Origin: Cyclobacteriaceae bacterium
GTDB taxonomy: Bacteria > Bacteroidota > Bacteroidia > Cytophagales > Cyclobacteriaceae
Assembly (NCBI GenBank): GCA_020436165.1
Contig: JAGQYI010000030.1
Location: 53,397-117,396, forward strand
DNA length: 64,000 bases
Reading direction: 5' to 3'
In this document: positions 50,567 to 58,531 of the stretch, one piece after another
Position numbering within the stretch: position 1 is the first letter of the stretch
Layout of the letters: each line of letters starts with the position of its first letter
Program-made: the position numbers and the translations under genes
The notes under the pieces: model-generated
What the model was told of the DNA's origin: nothing
Databases searched by the model: none
Seen by the model: only the letters and a program-made list of their open reading frames with translations

Positions 50567-51298
50567 ATGAACAAACACAATCAATTATTCGTTGTGTTGG
50601 CTTTAACAGGAGTATTTTTTTTATCTTGTACGCACGACTCCTTTTATCTTGAACCATTGGATACCTCTGGCCTGGTAACTAACGAGGGCACCAATACTGG
50701 TGGAACTGCAGGTAGCAGTACATGCGATGCAGATACTGTGTATTTTGAAAACCAGGTGTTGCCAATTTTTATCGGTAGCTGTGCTGCAACAGGCTGTCAT
50801 GACCAGGCTTCGCATGAAGAAGGAGTAGTAACAGTTGATTACTCAAGTATTAAAAAAGGAATTGTATCTGGAGATCCCTCTAAAAGTAAGTATTACAAGG
50901 TGCTGATAACCAGCGATACGGAAGAGTTAATGCCAAGAGATCCCGGCACAGAAAAAGGGACCAGGTTGCCAGATGATCAAATTGCGTTAATTAAAAAGTG
51001 GATTGAGCAAGGAGCTCTTAATAATTCCTGTGATGCGTGTGATACAACAGATTATACCTTTAGTGGAAGGATAGAGCCAATTTTTGCCATTAGCTGTGCT
51101 ACATCAACCGGATGCCATGCAGCTGGAAGTACCTATGGTCAGTTTACATCCTACGACAAGATTAAACCATACATAGATAGTGGAAACATATATGATAAAG
51201 TGATTACGCAAAAAGCAATGCCTCCCGCAGGTCCGTTGCCCGATTGCGATTTGGATGCATTGGCAAAATGGATCAATGACGGAGCACCCAATAACTAA
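50567..51298 (+). CDS. Lipoprotein with two cytochrome c-like CX4-5CH domains
   Basis: This 243-residue protein has a lipobox-like FFLSC (Cys21). Two domains of about 75 residues follow. Domain 1 has PIFIGSCAATGCHD (C72, C77, H78, CX4CH) and LMPRDP; domain 2 has PIFAISCATSTGCH (C177, C183, H184, CX5CH) and AMPPAGPLPDC. Both end in 'KWI-(E/N)-(Q/D)-GA-x-NN'. Such units resemble the cytochrome C-type lipoprotein domains of Bacteroidota and Planctomycetes, but the heme motif is CX4CH, as in some cytochrome c3 sites, rather than CXXCH. The MPP Met could be the sixth ligand. Its stop overlaps the next start (TAATG). Confidence 0.82.
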   Translation: MNKHNQLFVVLALTGVFFLSCTHDSFYLEPLDTSGLVTNEGTNTGGTAGSSTCDADTVYFENQVLPIFIGSCAATGCHDQASHEEGVVTVDYSSIKKGIVSGDPSKSKYYKVLITSDTEELMPRDPGTEKGTRLPDDQIALIKKWIEQGALNNSCDACDTTDYTFSGRIEPIFAISCATSTGCHAAGSTYGQFTSYDKIKPYIDSGNIYDKVITQKAMPPAGPLPDCDLDALAKWINDGAPNN

Positions 51299-51654
51299 TG
51301 AAGAATACAAATTTTTTAATTCCAGCATCCCTTATTTTTCTTTCGTCCTGTTACTACGATAACTATGAGAGCCTTTATCCGGATGCAAATTTGGCTTGCG
51401 ATACTACCAATGTAACGTTTACTAACTTGGTTTCGCCAATAGTAAACGAATCATGTGCAACTTCGGGTTGTCATGTGCAAGGTACAGGCAGAGTTTTATT
51501 AACCGATTACAGTAGTATTAAAGCGGCAATTGATAATGGAACATTTCAACAACGCGCACTCATTAATAAGGATATGCCGCCATCAGGTCCTTTAGGTTCA
51601 TGCGATATAAAAAAGATAGAAGCATGGATATCAAATGGGGCACAAAACAACTAA
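51298..51654 (+). CDS. Lipoprotein with one cytochrome c-like CX4CH domain
   Basis: This 118-residue protein has a lipobox (FLSSC, Cys18) and a single domain like those in the preceding gene: CDTTNVTF, IVNESCATSGCHV (C53, C58, H59), YSSIKAAIDNG, DMPPSGPLGSC and WISNGAQNN. Similarity to domain 2 of its neighbour points to gene duplication. It overlaps the upstream gene by one base; the YceI gene starts 4 bases after its stop. Confidence 0.82.
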   Translation: MKNTNFLIPASLIFLSSCYYDNYESLYPDANLACDTTNVTFTNLVSPIVNESCATSGCHVQGTGRVLLTDYSSIKAAIDNGTFQQRALINKDMPPSGPLGSCDIKKIEAWISNGAQNN

Positions 51655-51658
51655 AACC

Positions 51659-52219
51659 ATGAATAGAAAAATAAGATTACTTACGTTGGCCATGTTGATG
51701 ATCAGTTCATTTGGATGGTCACAAAAATATTTTACTCGAAATGCAGATGTAAAGTTCTTTTCAGAAGCACCTGCTGAAAATATAGAAGCCCAAAACAGGC
51801 AGGTCACTTGCGTGCTTAATACCGAAAATGGAGAAATAGCTTTTTCAGTTCAGATGAAAGGATTCCATTTTGAAAAAGCATTGATGGAAGAACATTTCAA
51901 TGAGAATTATGTAGAGTCTCATAAATATCCCAAGGCAACTTTTGCCGGGAAAATCATGGATTTTAATAAGGTTGATATCTCCAAAAACGGCACATATAAA
52001 GTAAAAGTGGAAGGAACGATGACTTTGCATGGTGTTGAAAAACAGATGGATGCGGACGGTGAATTAACAATTAAAGGAGAAGAAATAATAGTGTCTTCAA
52101 AGTTTGATATGAAAATAGCTGACTACAATATTGCTATTCCTAATGCTGTGGTGGATAAGATTGCAGAAGTGATAGAAGTATCGCTGGATGCTACGCTTAC
52201 CAAGTACACTAAAAACTAA
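51659..52219 (+). CDS. YceI family periplasmic protein
   Basis: This is a 186-residue protein from the ATG at 51659 (MNRKIRLLTLAMLMISSFGW signal peptide). An in-frame ATG at 51635 lies inside the upstream gene and would spoil the signal. YceI features are a long antiparallel beta-barrel with 'EGTMTLHGVEKQM' and a 'FHFEKALMEEHFNENYVESHKYPKATF' segment. YceI proteins are lipocalin-like and bind isoprenoid lipids such as polyprenyl chains or quinones. It sits in the operon with heme-like lipoproteins and a DUF5777 barrel. Confidence 0.92.
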   Translation: MNRKIRLLTLAMLMISSFGWSQKYFTRNADVKFFSEAPAENIEAQNRQVTCVLNTENGEIAFSVQMKGFHFEKALMEEHFNENYVESHKYPKATFAGKIMDFNKVDISKNGTYKVKVEGTMTLHGVEKQMDADGELTIKGEEIIVSSKFDMKIADYNIAIPNAVVDKIAEVIEVSLDATLTKYTKN

Positions 52220-52223
52220 TCCA

Positions 52224-53120
52224 ATGAAACTATTTGCCCCAATTCTGTTATTGACACTAGTGTCGGTAAACGCAGCTTTTGCCCAGGACGATCTTCTTGG
52301 ATTGCTCGAGGAAGAAAGCAATAAAAATCCGGAACCAGAATATACTTATGCCACTTTCAAGGCTCCTAGAATCATTAATGGGCAGTCAGTTGAGATCACG
52401 TCCAAAAACGAACTAAATTTTGTGATTCAGCACCGATTTGGAGAGGTTGGAGGTGGCGCTTACGAGTTGTGGGGTTTGGACCAGTCAACTATTCGGTTTG
52501 GCCTGGAATATGGCATTTTCAATTGGCTAAATATTGGTTTTGGAAGGAGTTCTTACAAGAAAACATACGATGGCTATTTGAAACTAAAATTTCTCAGGCA
52601 GCAAAGGGGCAAACACACTGTACCTGTTACAGTCACTGCATTCTCAAGCATGGCGCTAACCACTTTAAAATGGGATCAGCCTGATTTGCCCGATTATTTT
52701 TCCAACCGACTTTCATTTACTAATCAATTGCTAATAGCCAGAAAATTTGGGAATGCCGTTTCAGTTCAGTTGTCTCCATCTTTCGTACATCGAAACCTTG
52801 TTGAAACTCCGCAGGATCAAAATGATGTATTTGCTCTTGGAGTAGGGGGGAGAGTAAAAATCACCAATCGTATGTCTGTTAATGCAGAGTATTTTTATCA
52901 GTTCGATGGATACAACAAAACCGTTACATTTGATGCTATGGCTATTGGAATTGATCTGGAAACAGGGGGGCATGTGTTTCAATTTTTACTAACCAACTCT
53001 AAAGGAATGATCGATCCTTATTTCATTGCCGATACTACCGGTGATATCACCAAGGGAGGTATTTTCCTTGGATTTAATATTAACCGCGTATTTACCCTTA
53101 AGAAAGAAGAAATAAAGTGA
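52224..53120 (+). CDS. DUF5777 family outer membrane beta-barrel protein
   Basis: This is a 298-residue protein from the ATG at 52224, with a signal peptide (MKLFAPILLLTLVSVNAAFA). It has DUF5777 features: 'TFKAPRIINGQSVEI' after the mature N-terminus, 'ELNFVIQHRFGEVGGGAYELWGLDQSTIRFGLEYG', then many amphipathic strands. It lies 4 bases after the YceI stop and ends the operon, whose last base touches the stop of the convergent gene. The barrel could hold or feed the soluble partners at the outer membrane; function is unknown. Confidence 0.87.
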   Translation: MKLFAPILLLTLVSVNAAFAQDDLLGLLEEESNKNPEPEYTYATFKAPRIINGQSVEITSKNELNFVIQHRFGEVGGGAYELWGLDQSTIRFGLEYGIFNWLNIGFGRSSYKKTYDGYLKLKFLRQQRGKHTVPVTVTAFSSMALTTLKWDQPDLPDYFSNRLSFTNQLLIARKFGNAVSVQLSPSFVHRNLVETPQDQNDVFALGVGGRVKITNRMSVNAEYFYQFDGYNKTVTFDAMAIGIDLETGGHVFQFLLTNSKGMIDPYFIADTTGDITKGGIFLGFNINRVFTLKKEEIK

Positions 53121-53567
53121 TTACTTGTTGGGTTTTTGCCAATCGTCAGAGGAGGAAACATTAAGGGTTTCGCCTCTGTCTAGTATGTAATCCATCATTA
53201 CAGGCGTATGGCAGCCCTGAAAACTTGTTTCTGAAGTGCTCTCCAAAAGAACAGGGTAGGAGAATCCGTAATTTCTTTTTCTCTTAACTATTTCTCCGTT
53301 TTCATCTAGGACAAATCCCCATTTAAAAGTAATGGACCCTCGTTTACACGTAGCTGGGGCAGGTCCGAATATATCGTATTTGTAAATTCCGGTACCGTCA
53401 TCATTTAATTCTAAATAACCTGTTTTCCTCCCTTTATAAGTTCCTAAAAAGCGAGGTTCCACATCAATAGTAGTTTTGTATTCTTCGCCATTGTAAACAA
53501 TAATTCGCTCCCCTGAGTTTTGAGGAACCAAAAGAAGAAAGAAATAAAGTATTACGTGTGAGATCAT
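53121..53567 (-). CDS. Hypothetical exported protein
   Basis: This 148-residue protein has a short N-terminal hydrophobic stretch (ISHVILYFFLLLVPQ) that may be a signal peptide. A compact beta-rich domain follows: 'FLGTYKGRKTGYLELNDDGTGIYKYD', two Cys residues (CKRGS, FQGCHT) and a C-terminal polar tail. The 'L-x-L-x-x-D-G-T-G-x-Y' strand recalls lipocalin-like or META-type domains, but no family is assigned. It is convergent with the DUF5777 gene, with no base between the two stops. Confidence 0.65.
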   Translation of the reverse strand: MISHVILYFFLLLVPQNSGERIIVYNGEEYKTTIDVEPRFLGTYKGRKTGYLELNDDGTGIYKYDIFGPAPATCKRGSITFKWGFVLDENGEIVKRKRNYGFSYPVLLESTSETSFQGCHTPVMMDYILDRGETLNVSSSDDWQKPNK

Positions 53568-53584
53568 AATTGCACCAAAATAAT

Positions 53585-53607
53585 AAGGCCTGCTTTATGC
53601 AGGCCTT
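53585..53607. terminator. Hairpin terminator downstream of pgk
   Basis: A 9-bp stem (AAGGCCTGC / GCAGGCCTT) with a 5-base loop, 28 bases after the pgk stop (minus strand). The T-run ATTATTTT is weak. Confidence 0.7.
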
Positions 53608-53634
53608 AAAGTAATCAAATACTTGAAATTTATA

Positions 53635-54834
53635 TTAATGAACGAATTCTTTTTCCAATGCCGCAACTCCTGGTAGAGTTTTGCCTTCCATAAACTCAAG
53701 AAGAGCGCCACCTCCTGTTGAAACATACGATACTTTGTCGCCATAGCCCAATTGGTTAATAGCTGCTGCAGAATCGCCTCCACCAATAAGTGAAAAACCA
53801 CCGAATTCAGTTGCATCGCGAACAGCCTTTGCAACGGCTTTGGTACCGGCAGCAAATGGTTCCATTTCAAATACGCCCATCGGTCCGTTCCAAAGCACGG
53901 TTGCCGAGCGGCTTACAATTCTTCTAAAAACTTCCTGTGCATCAGGTCCTATATCCAGGCCCATCCAACCGTCAGGAATACTGATATTATCAGATACCTG
54001 AACGGCAGCATCCGATGCAAATTTGTTGGCTATCACTGAATCAATTGGTAGTTCGAGGCTAACGTTTTTGTCTTTTGCCTTTTGGATCAGTTCTTTGGCA
54101 AGGTCAAGTTTATCTTCCTCAACTAATGAGGAGCCCACTTTGCCTCCCAATGCTTTGAAGAAAGTATATGACATTCCTCCACCGATAATGAGGTTATCGA
54201 CCTTGTCAAGAAGTTTTTCAATGATAAGAATCTTGTCAGATATTTTTGCGCCTCCCATAATGGCCGTAAATGGACGTTTGGGATTTTCCAGCACTTTTGA
54301 CGCGTTGTCCAATTCTGCTTGCATTACATAACCACAAGCTTTTTTATCAAAAAACTCAGCTACAATGGATGTAGAGGCATGTGCCCTGTGAGCGGTTCCA
54401 AATGCATCATTAATGTATACATCTCCCAATTTGGAAAGCTTTTCAGCAAAAGCTCTGTCTCCTTTCGTTTCTTCAGGATGAAAACGCAGGTTTTCCAAGA
54501 GAAGCACCTCTCCGGACTTAAGACCGTTGGCAAGTTTTTCTGCTTCTTCTCCAACACAGTCGTTGGCAAATTTAACTTGGGTGCCAAATCGTTTTGAAAG
54601 TTCAGGAACCAGGTGAATGAGGGAGAATTTTTCTTCGGGTCCGTTTTTGGGTCGACCAAGATGCGACATGAGGATTACGGAACCACCGTCTGAAAGTATT
54701 TTTTTAATCGTGGGCTCAGCTGCGTTGATCCGGGTAAAATCTGTGATCTCAAATTTATCATTTAAAGGCACATTGAAATCTACCCGTACCAAGGCCCTAA
54801 GCCCCTCGAACTGTATGTCATCTACTGTTTTCAT
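53635..54834 (-). CDS. pgk: Phosphoglycerate kinase
   Basis: This 399-residue glycolytic enzyme transfers phosphate between 1,3-bisphosphoglycerate and ADP. Recognised segments are RVDFNVPLND, SHLGRPKNGPEEKFSL, LLENLRFHPEE, GTAHRAHAS, AIMGGAKISDKI, GGGMSYTF, NGPMGVFE and GGGDSAAA. Length is normal. The Sua5-type gene is 11 bases upstream on the same strand, so co-transcription is likely. Confidence 0.98.
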   Translation of the reverse strand: MKTVDDIQFEGLRALVRVDFNVPLNDKFEITDFTRINAAEPTIKKILSDGGSVILMSHLGRPKNGPEEKFSLIHLVPELSKRFGTQVKFANDCVGEEAEKLANGLKSGEVLLLENLRFHPEETKGDRAFAEKLSKLGDVYINDAFGTAHRAHASTSIVAEFFDKKACGYVMQAELDNASKVLENPKRPFTAIMGGAKISDKILIIEKLLDKVDNLIIGGGMSYTFFKALGGKVGSSLVEEDKLDLAKELIQKAKDKNVSLELPIDSVIANKFASDAAVQVSDNISIPDGWMGLDIGPDAQEVFRRIVSRSATVLWNGPMGVFEMEPFAAGTKAVAKAVRDATEFGGFSLIGGGDSAAAINQLGYGDKVSYVSTGGGALLEFMEGKTLPGVAALEKEFVH

Positions 54835-54845
54835 ATCTGTAATAT

Positions 54846-55793
54846 TTAATTTGAAGCTGCTCTTTTTAAGCGGTCATTAATTGCCCTTCCTAACCCCTCG
54901 TTAGGAACCCATTCTGTTACTATGATTTCTACTTTCTGATCGTCCATCCAGCGTAGTGCCTTGAACAAATTTTTTGCTGCCTCAGCCATATTTTCTGAGG
55001 GCGCTAACACAGTGTTAATATAGTCAGGAAATGCCTTTTTATACGAAATTATTCCAACTTTTTTTCCTTTATTTTCCTTCAGAAGTTTGTCGATTTCTCC
55101 AATTACCAAAGGTATGCCGGGTGAGTAATGATTAATGAGCATTCCGGGGGCTTCTGGTCGCGAACTAGAGTGCGTTTGCACCGAAACCGAACCGATTTCT
55201 TTCTCTATTTCCTCAATACTTAAACCTCCTAACCGAAGCACCTTGGGTAAGTTGCCAGTAAAGGAAATTATGGTAGATTCCAGCCCTACCTGGCATGGCC
55301 CGCCATCCAAAATGTAATCTACTTTTTCTCCCAACTGTTGCTCCACGTGCTGGGCCGTAGTTGGGCTTACATAGGTAAAGGGATTGGCACTGGGAGCTAC
55401 CAATGGGAAATCCAGTGCACGTAACAATTTTAACGCTATTGGATGATTGGGTACACGGAATGCGGCAGACGGTAGACCGCTGGTGATCAAATCACTTATT
55501 CGCTCTGTTTTGGGGAGCACAATAGTTAGTGGTCCCGGCCAAAAAACATCCATTAGTTTTTGAGCATCTGGAGGAATGTTCTTAGCCAGATTATTGAGTT
55601 CGTTCTTATTGGCCACATGGGTTATAAGAGGGTCGAATGAAGGCCTGTTCTTTACCTGAAATACCTTGGTAATGGCCGCTTCGTTAAAGGCATTGGCTGC
55701 AAGCCCATATACCGTTTCCGTAGGAATAGCTACCAACCCACCCTCCGTCAATATTTTTGCCGCTTCCCTAACATTGGTACCAAGCTTACTCAT
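54846..55793 (-). CDS. L-threonylcarbamoyladenylate synthase (Sua5 type)
   Basis: This 315-residue protein has the YrdC/TsaC domain (EGGLVAIPTETVYGLAANAF, KNRPSFDPLITHV, FWPGPLTIVLPK, SANPFTYVSPTTAQHV) and the extra C-terminal Sua5 domain (after about 205), linked by PGMLINHYSPGIPL. It makes threonylcarbamoyl-AMP for the t6A37 modification of ANN-decoding tRNAs. The two-domain Sua5 form is distinct from the short TsaC form. Confidence 0.95.
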   Translation of the reverse strand: MSKLGTNVREAAKILTEGGLVAIPTETVYGLAANAFNEAAITKVFQVKNRPSFDPLITHVANKNELNNLAKNIPPDAQKLMDVFWPGPLTIVLPKTERISDLITSGLPSAAFRVPNHPIALKLLRALDFPLVAPSANPFTYVSPTTAQHVEQQLGEKVDYILDGGPCQVGLESTIISFTGNLPKVLRLGGLSIEEIEKEIGSVSVQTHSSSRPEAPGMLINHYSPGIPLVIGEIDKLLKENKGKKVGIISYKKAFPDYINTVLAPSENMAEAAKNLFKALRWMDDQKVEIIVTEWVPNEGLGRAINDRLKRAASN

Positions 55794-55844
55794 TGTTATG
55801 CGAAAATAATAATTTAAGGGGCTTCTTTATCAATACAATGCGCT

Positions 55845-55852
55845 TATATTTG
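55845..55852 (+). promoter_or_regulatory. Putative -7 element of the small membrane gene at 55875
   Basis: TATATTTG (TAnnTTTG) ends 22 bases before the ATG. It supports the small open frame as a real gene. No -33 box is evident. Confidence 0.4.
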
Positions 55853-55874
55853 ACTCAGCACAACATTGTTTGAA

Positions 55875-56036
55875 ATGAGTTCCAGAACCCGATCACTTCT
55901 CAAGGCATTATCCGTTTTATTGGTGCTTATAGCAGTACTTATTCAATTGGATTATATAAGCATTCGATACATTGACCCCAACCGTTTTTGGTTAGCTGTT
56001 GTTGGCTTTGGTCTTCTTCTTGTTAGCTCAAGATAG
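55875..56036 (+). CDS. Small two-helix membrane protein (53 residues)
   Basis: The frame ATG 55875 to TAG 56036 encodes 53 residues: a basic start (MSSRTRSLLK), a hydrophobic helix (ALSVLLVLIAVLIQLDYI), a short polar turn (SIRYIDPNR), and a second helix (FWLAVVGFGLLLVSS). A -7 box lies upstream. The end overlaps the 3' end of the convergent meaB-like gene by 9 bases. Coding is likely from the amphiphilic pattern and the promoter. No family is recognised. Confidence 0.65.
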   Translation: MSSRTRSLLKALSVLLVLIAVLIQLDYISIRYIDPNRFWLAVVGFGLLLVSSR

Positions 56037-57017
56037 CACAAGCTTAATTAATTCACGCGTGGCTGTAGAAGGAATAATTTTTCCGGCTATAACTTGATTT
56101 TCTAATACGGGCAACCGTTTTCTAACTTCTGAATGGTCCAAAAAATCTTCCAGTAGCCTGCTTTGTAGAGTTTCCTTTAACCATTCTTTTTGCTGTTTCT
56201 CTCTAATTTTTATAAGGCCGTCATTTTGTTCCAGTTTATCGTAATAGCTTTCAATGGTTTTCCAAATGGCTTCGATTCCGTCTCCTGTAAGCGAAGAGCA
56301 GGTAGTTGTCTCAGGAGTCCATCCAAATTCATGCGGAGGGAGCAGATGAAGTGCATTTTTGTAGGCGGCTTTCGCCAAGTTGGCTTTTTTAATATTATCG
56401 CCATCGGCTTTATTTATAGCAAGCAAATCAGCCATTTCCATAATACCCCGCTTAATTCCCTGAAGTTCATCACCTGCACCCGAAAGCATGAGAAGCAGGA
56501 AAAAGTCCGTCATGCCTTTGACTGCCGTCTCAGACTGACCGACACCAACAGTCTCAATAATGGTAACATCATAACCGGCTGCCTCGCATAATAAAAGCGT
56601 TTCCCTGGTTTTGTTGGCTACTCCCCCCAATGATTTTCCTGAGGGAGAAGGTCTTATAAAAGCCATAGGATTTGCTGCCAGCTTTTCCATGCGTGTTTTA
56701 TCACCTAAAATGCTTCCTTTGGTCTGCTGGCTGCTCGGATCGATAGCCAATACGGCTACTCTTTTTTGTTTCTCTTTGATAAGGTACTCTCCAAAAGCTT
56801 CAATAAAAGTACTTTTTCCTACTCCGGGAACCCCCGTAATCCCTATTCTTATCGATTTGCCTGTTTTTGGTAAAAGATTATTAAGCAGCTCTTCGGCCTG
56901 CAATCGATCTTTTTCCAGCGTACTTTCAATTAAAGTAATCCCTTTGCTCAAACCCAGAAGGTCTGAATTGTAAATGCGTTGTAAAAGTTCGTTGGTAGTA
57001 AGCTTTTGGGGTTTCAT
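56028..57017 (-). CDS. meaB: Methylmalonyl-CoA mutase-associated GTPase MeaB (ArgK family)
   Basis: This is a 329-residue protein from the ATG at 57017; a further in-frame ATG at 57044 adds only hydrophobic residues. G1 is GVPGVGKST, followed by LAIDPSSQQTKGSILGDKTRM, ETVGVGQSE and the NKADGDN base-recognition loop. MeaB protects and reactivates the B12 enzyme methylmalonyl-CoA mutase. The mutase genes are not in this window. The 3' end overlaps a small convergent gene. Confidence 0.94.
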   Translation of the reverse strand: MKPQKLTTNELLQRIYNSDLLGLSKGITLIESTLEKDRLQAEELLNNLLPKTGKSIRIGITGVPGVGKSTFIEAFGEYLIKEKQKRVAVLAIDPSSQQTKGSILGDKTRMEKLAANPMAFIRPSPSGKSLGGVANKTRETLLLCEAAGYDVTIIETVGVGQSETAVKGMTDFFLLLMLSGAGDELQGIKRGIMEMADLLAINKADGDNIKKANLAKAAYKNALHLLPPHEFGWTPETTTCSSLTGDGIEAIWKTIESYYDKLEQNDGLIKIREKQQKEWLKETLQSRLLEDFLDHSEVRKRLPVLENQVIAGKIIPSTATRELIKLVLS

Positions 57018-57123
57018 GGGAAAAATCAAATAAATGTACGCCACATTAAGAAATTCTTAGGCATATCGTTTGTTGAAATGCTAATCTAATTAGTAAATTG
57101 AGCAATCTTTCAAAACCTGACCT

Positions 57124-58464
57124 ATGAATTGCCAAGAAGCCAAAGATCTGAAGCGAGATGAAAAAGCTTTGACCTATGGCCAAATACTTAAACAACCAAG
57201 CTATTGGATAAAGTCCTTTCTGGCTACTTTCTTCATTTTCATTTTTATGACTTTGGCTGGTATGTTTTTATCCATATTTGATTTCTTGGATCCAATAGGG
57301 GATGCTTTATCCGGTTATGAGTTAACAGATCAGGTTTTTTCTAATCCACAGTGGAGGGAAGTTCCTCCACCTGATGAAAATATTCTAATTGTTAATGTAG
57401 GAAATTTAAGCAGAAGAGAAATTGCGCAGCAAATCAATATTTTAAATAGCTTTCAACCCAAAGCCCTTGGCATAGACCTGATATTCAGAAACCTGAAAGC
57501 GGATACATTGGGTGATCTTATGCTGGCGGATGCTATTGCTAATACCCCCAATGCAATTGTGTATCAAAAACTGCTTTCCCCTGGCGATGTAGATGAGGAC
57601 ATATTTTATGATGTGGAGTACTCCAATCCAATTTTTAATTTAGGAAATGCCAAGCCTGGATTTGTGAATTTGCTAAACGATGAAAAGGCAGATGCTCAGC
57701 AATTTGAGATTAAAACCTGTAGATCCTTTTATCCCAAACAATATTTATATGATTCATTGAATAGTAAAGTAGATACTGTTTATGCATTTGCGGTGGAATT
57801 AGCCCGGTTTCTAAAACCTGATAATGTAAAGGATTTTTTGGCGAGGAATAATGATGAAGAAATAGTCAATTATAGTGGCAATATCATTGATTATGGAAAG
57901 ACCAGATTAGGAACTCGATTTTATGCTTTGGATACCTATCAGGTGCTTGATACACTATTTACCCCGGATTTGGTTAAAGATAAAATCGTATTAATGGGAG
58001 TAATGGGAAGTAGTTTTGATGATAAATACACCATAGAAGACAAGTATTTTACTCCCTTGAATGCCAGGCAAGCTGGCAGAGCAAACCCGGACATGTTTGG
58101 AGTGGTAGTGCATGCCAATATTATTTCAATGATATTAAACAATAGCTATATTGATACTATGGGCAGCACGGGAAGTTATATAGCAGCTTTTATTCTATGT
58201 TTTTCGAACATTCTCGTATTTACTCTTATCTATTATAAACTATCGGAATGGTATGATGGGCTAACCAAGCTTTTGCAATTGTTACAAGCCTTGCTTTTTA
58301 CCTTCCTAATAATATTGGCATTTCATTTGTACAATTATAAATTAGACCTAACCTTAGCTATAATTTTAGTACTGTTGGCAGGCGATGTATTGGAGGTATA
58401 TTATGGATTTGTAATGAATGCTTATTGTGGAGTTATGGCGCGAATAAAGAAATTAAAGAAATAA
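57124..58464 (+). CDS. CHASE2 domain protein with no output domain
   Basis: This 446-residue protein has one N-terminal membrane helix (FLATFFIFIFMTLAGMFLSIF), a large extracytoplasmic CHASE2 domain (about 65-345, with ENILIVNVGNLSRREIA, PKALGIDLIF, PGFVNLLNDE, VKDKIVLMGV and GVVVHANIISMIL), and three C-terminal helices ending at a short basic tail. CHASE2 is a sensor domain usually joined to kinases, cyclases or CHAT peptidases. Here nothing follows the helices, so a partner must carry the signal. The FecR-like/TPR gene 67 bases downstream is the obvious candidate. Confidence 0.9.
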   Translation: MNCQEAKDLKRDEKALTYGQILKQPSYWIKSFLATFFIFIFMTLAGMFLSIFDFLDPIGDALSGYELTDQVFSNPQWREVPPPDENILIVNVGNLSRREIAQQINILNSFQPKALGIDLIFRNLKADTLGDLMLADAIANTPNAIVYQKLLSPGDVDEDIFYDVEYSNPIFNLGNAKPGFVNLLNDEKADAQQFEIKTCRSFYPKQYLYDSLNSKVDTVYAFAVELARFLKPDNVKDFLARNNDEEIVNYSGNIIDYGKTRLGTRFYALDTYQVLDTLFTPDLVKDKIVLMGVMGSSFDDKYTIEDKYFTPLNARQAGRANPDMFGVVVHANIISMILNNSYIDTMGSTGSYIAAFILCFSNILVFTLIYYKLSEWYDGLTKLLQLLQALLFTFLIILAFHLYNYKLDLTLAIILVLLAGDVLEVYYGFVMNAYCGVMARIKKLKK

Positions 58465-58501
58465 CTCCCTCAAACTGTTTACCTTATGAAGAGAAGTTGT
58501 A

Positions 58502-58509
58502 TAAATTTG
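58502..58509 (+). promoter_or_regulatory. Putative -7 element of the FecR-like gene
   Basis: TAAATTTG (TAnnTTTG) ends 22 bases before the ATG at 58532. It may give this gene its own transcript besides read-through from the CHASE2 gene. Confidence 0.4.
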
Positions 58510-58531
58510 TACTTAATAAATAATAAATATC

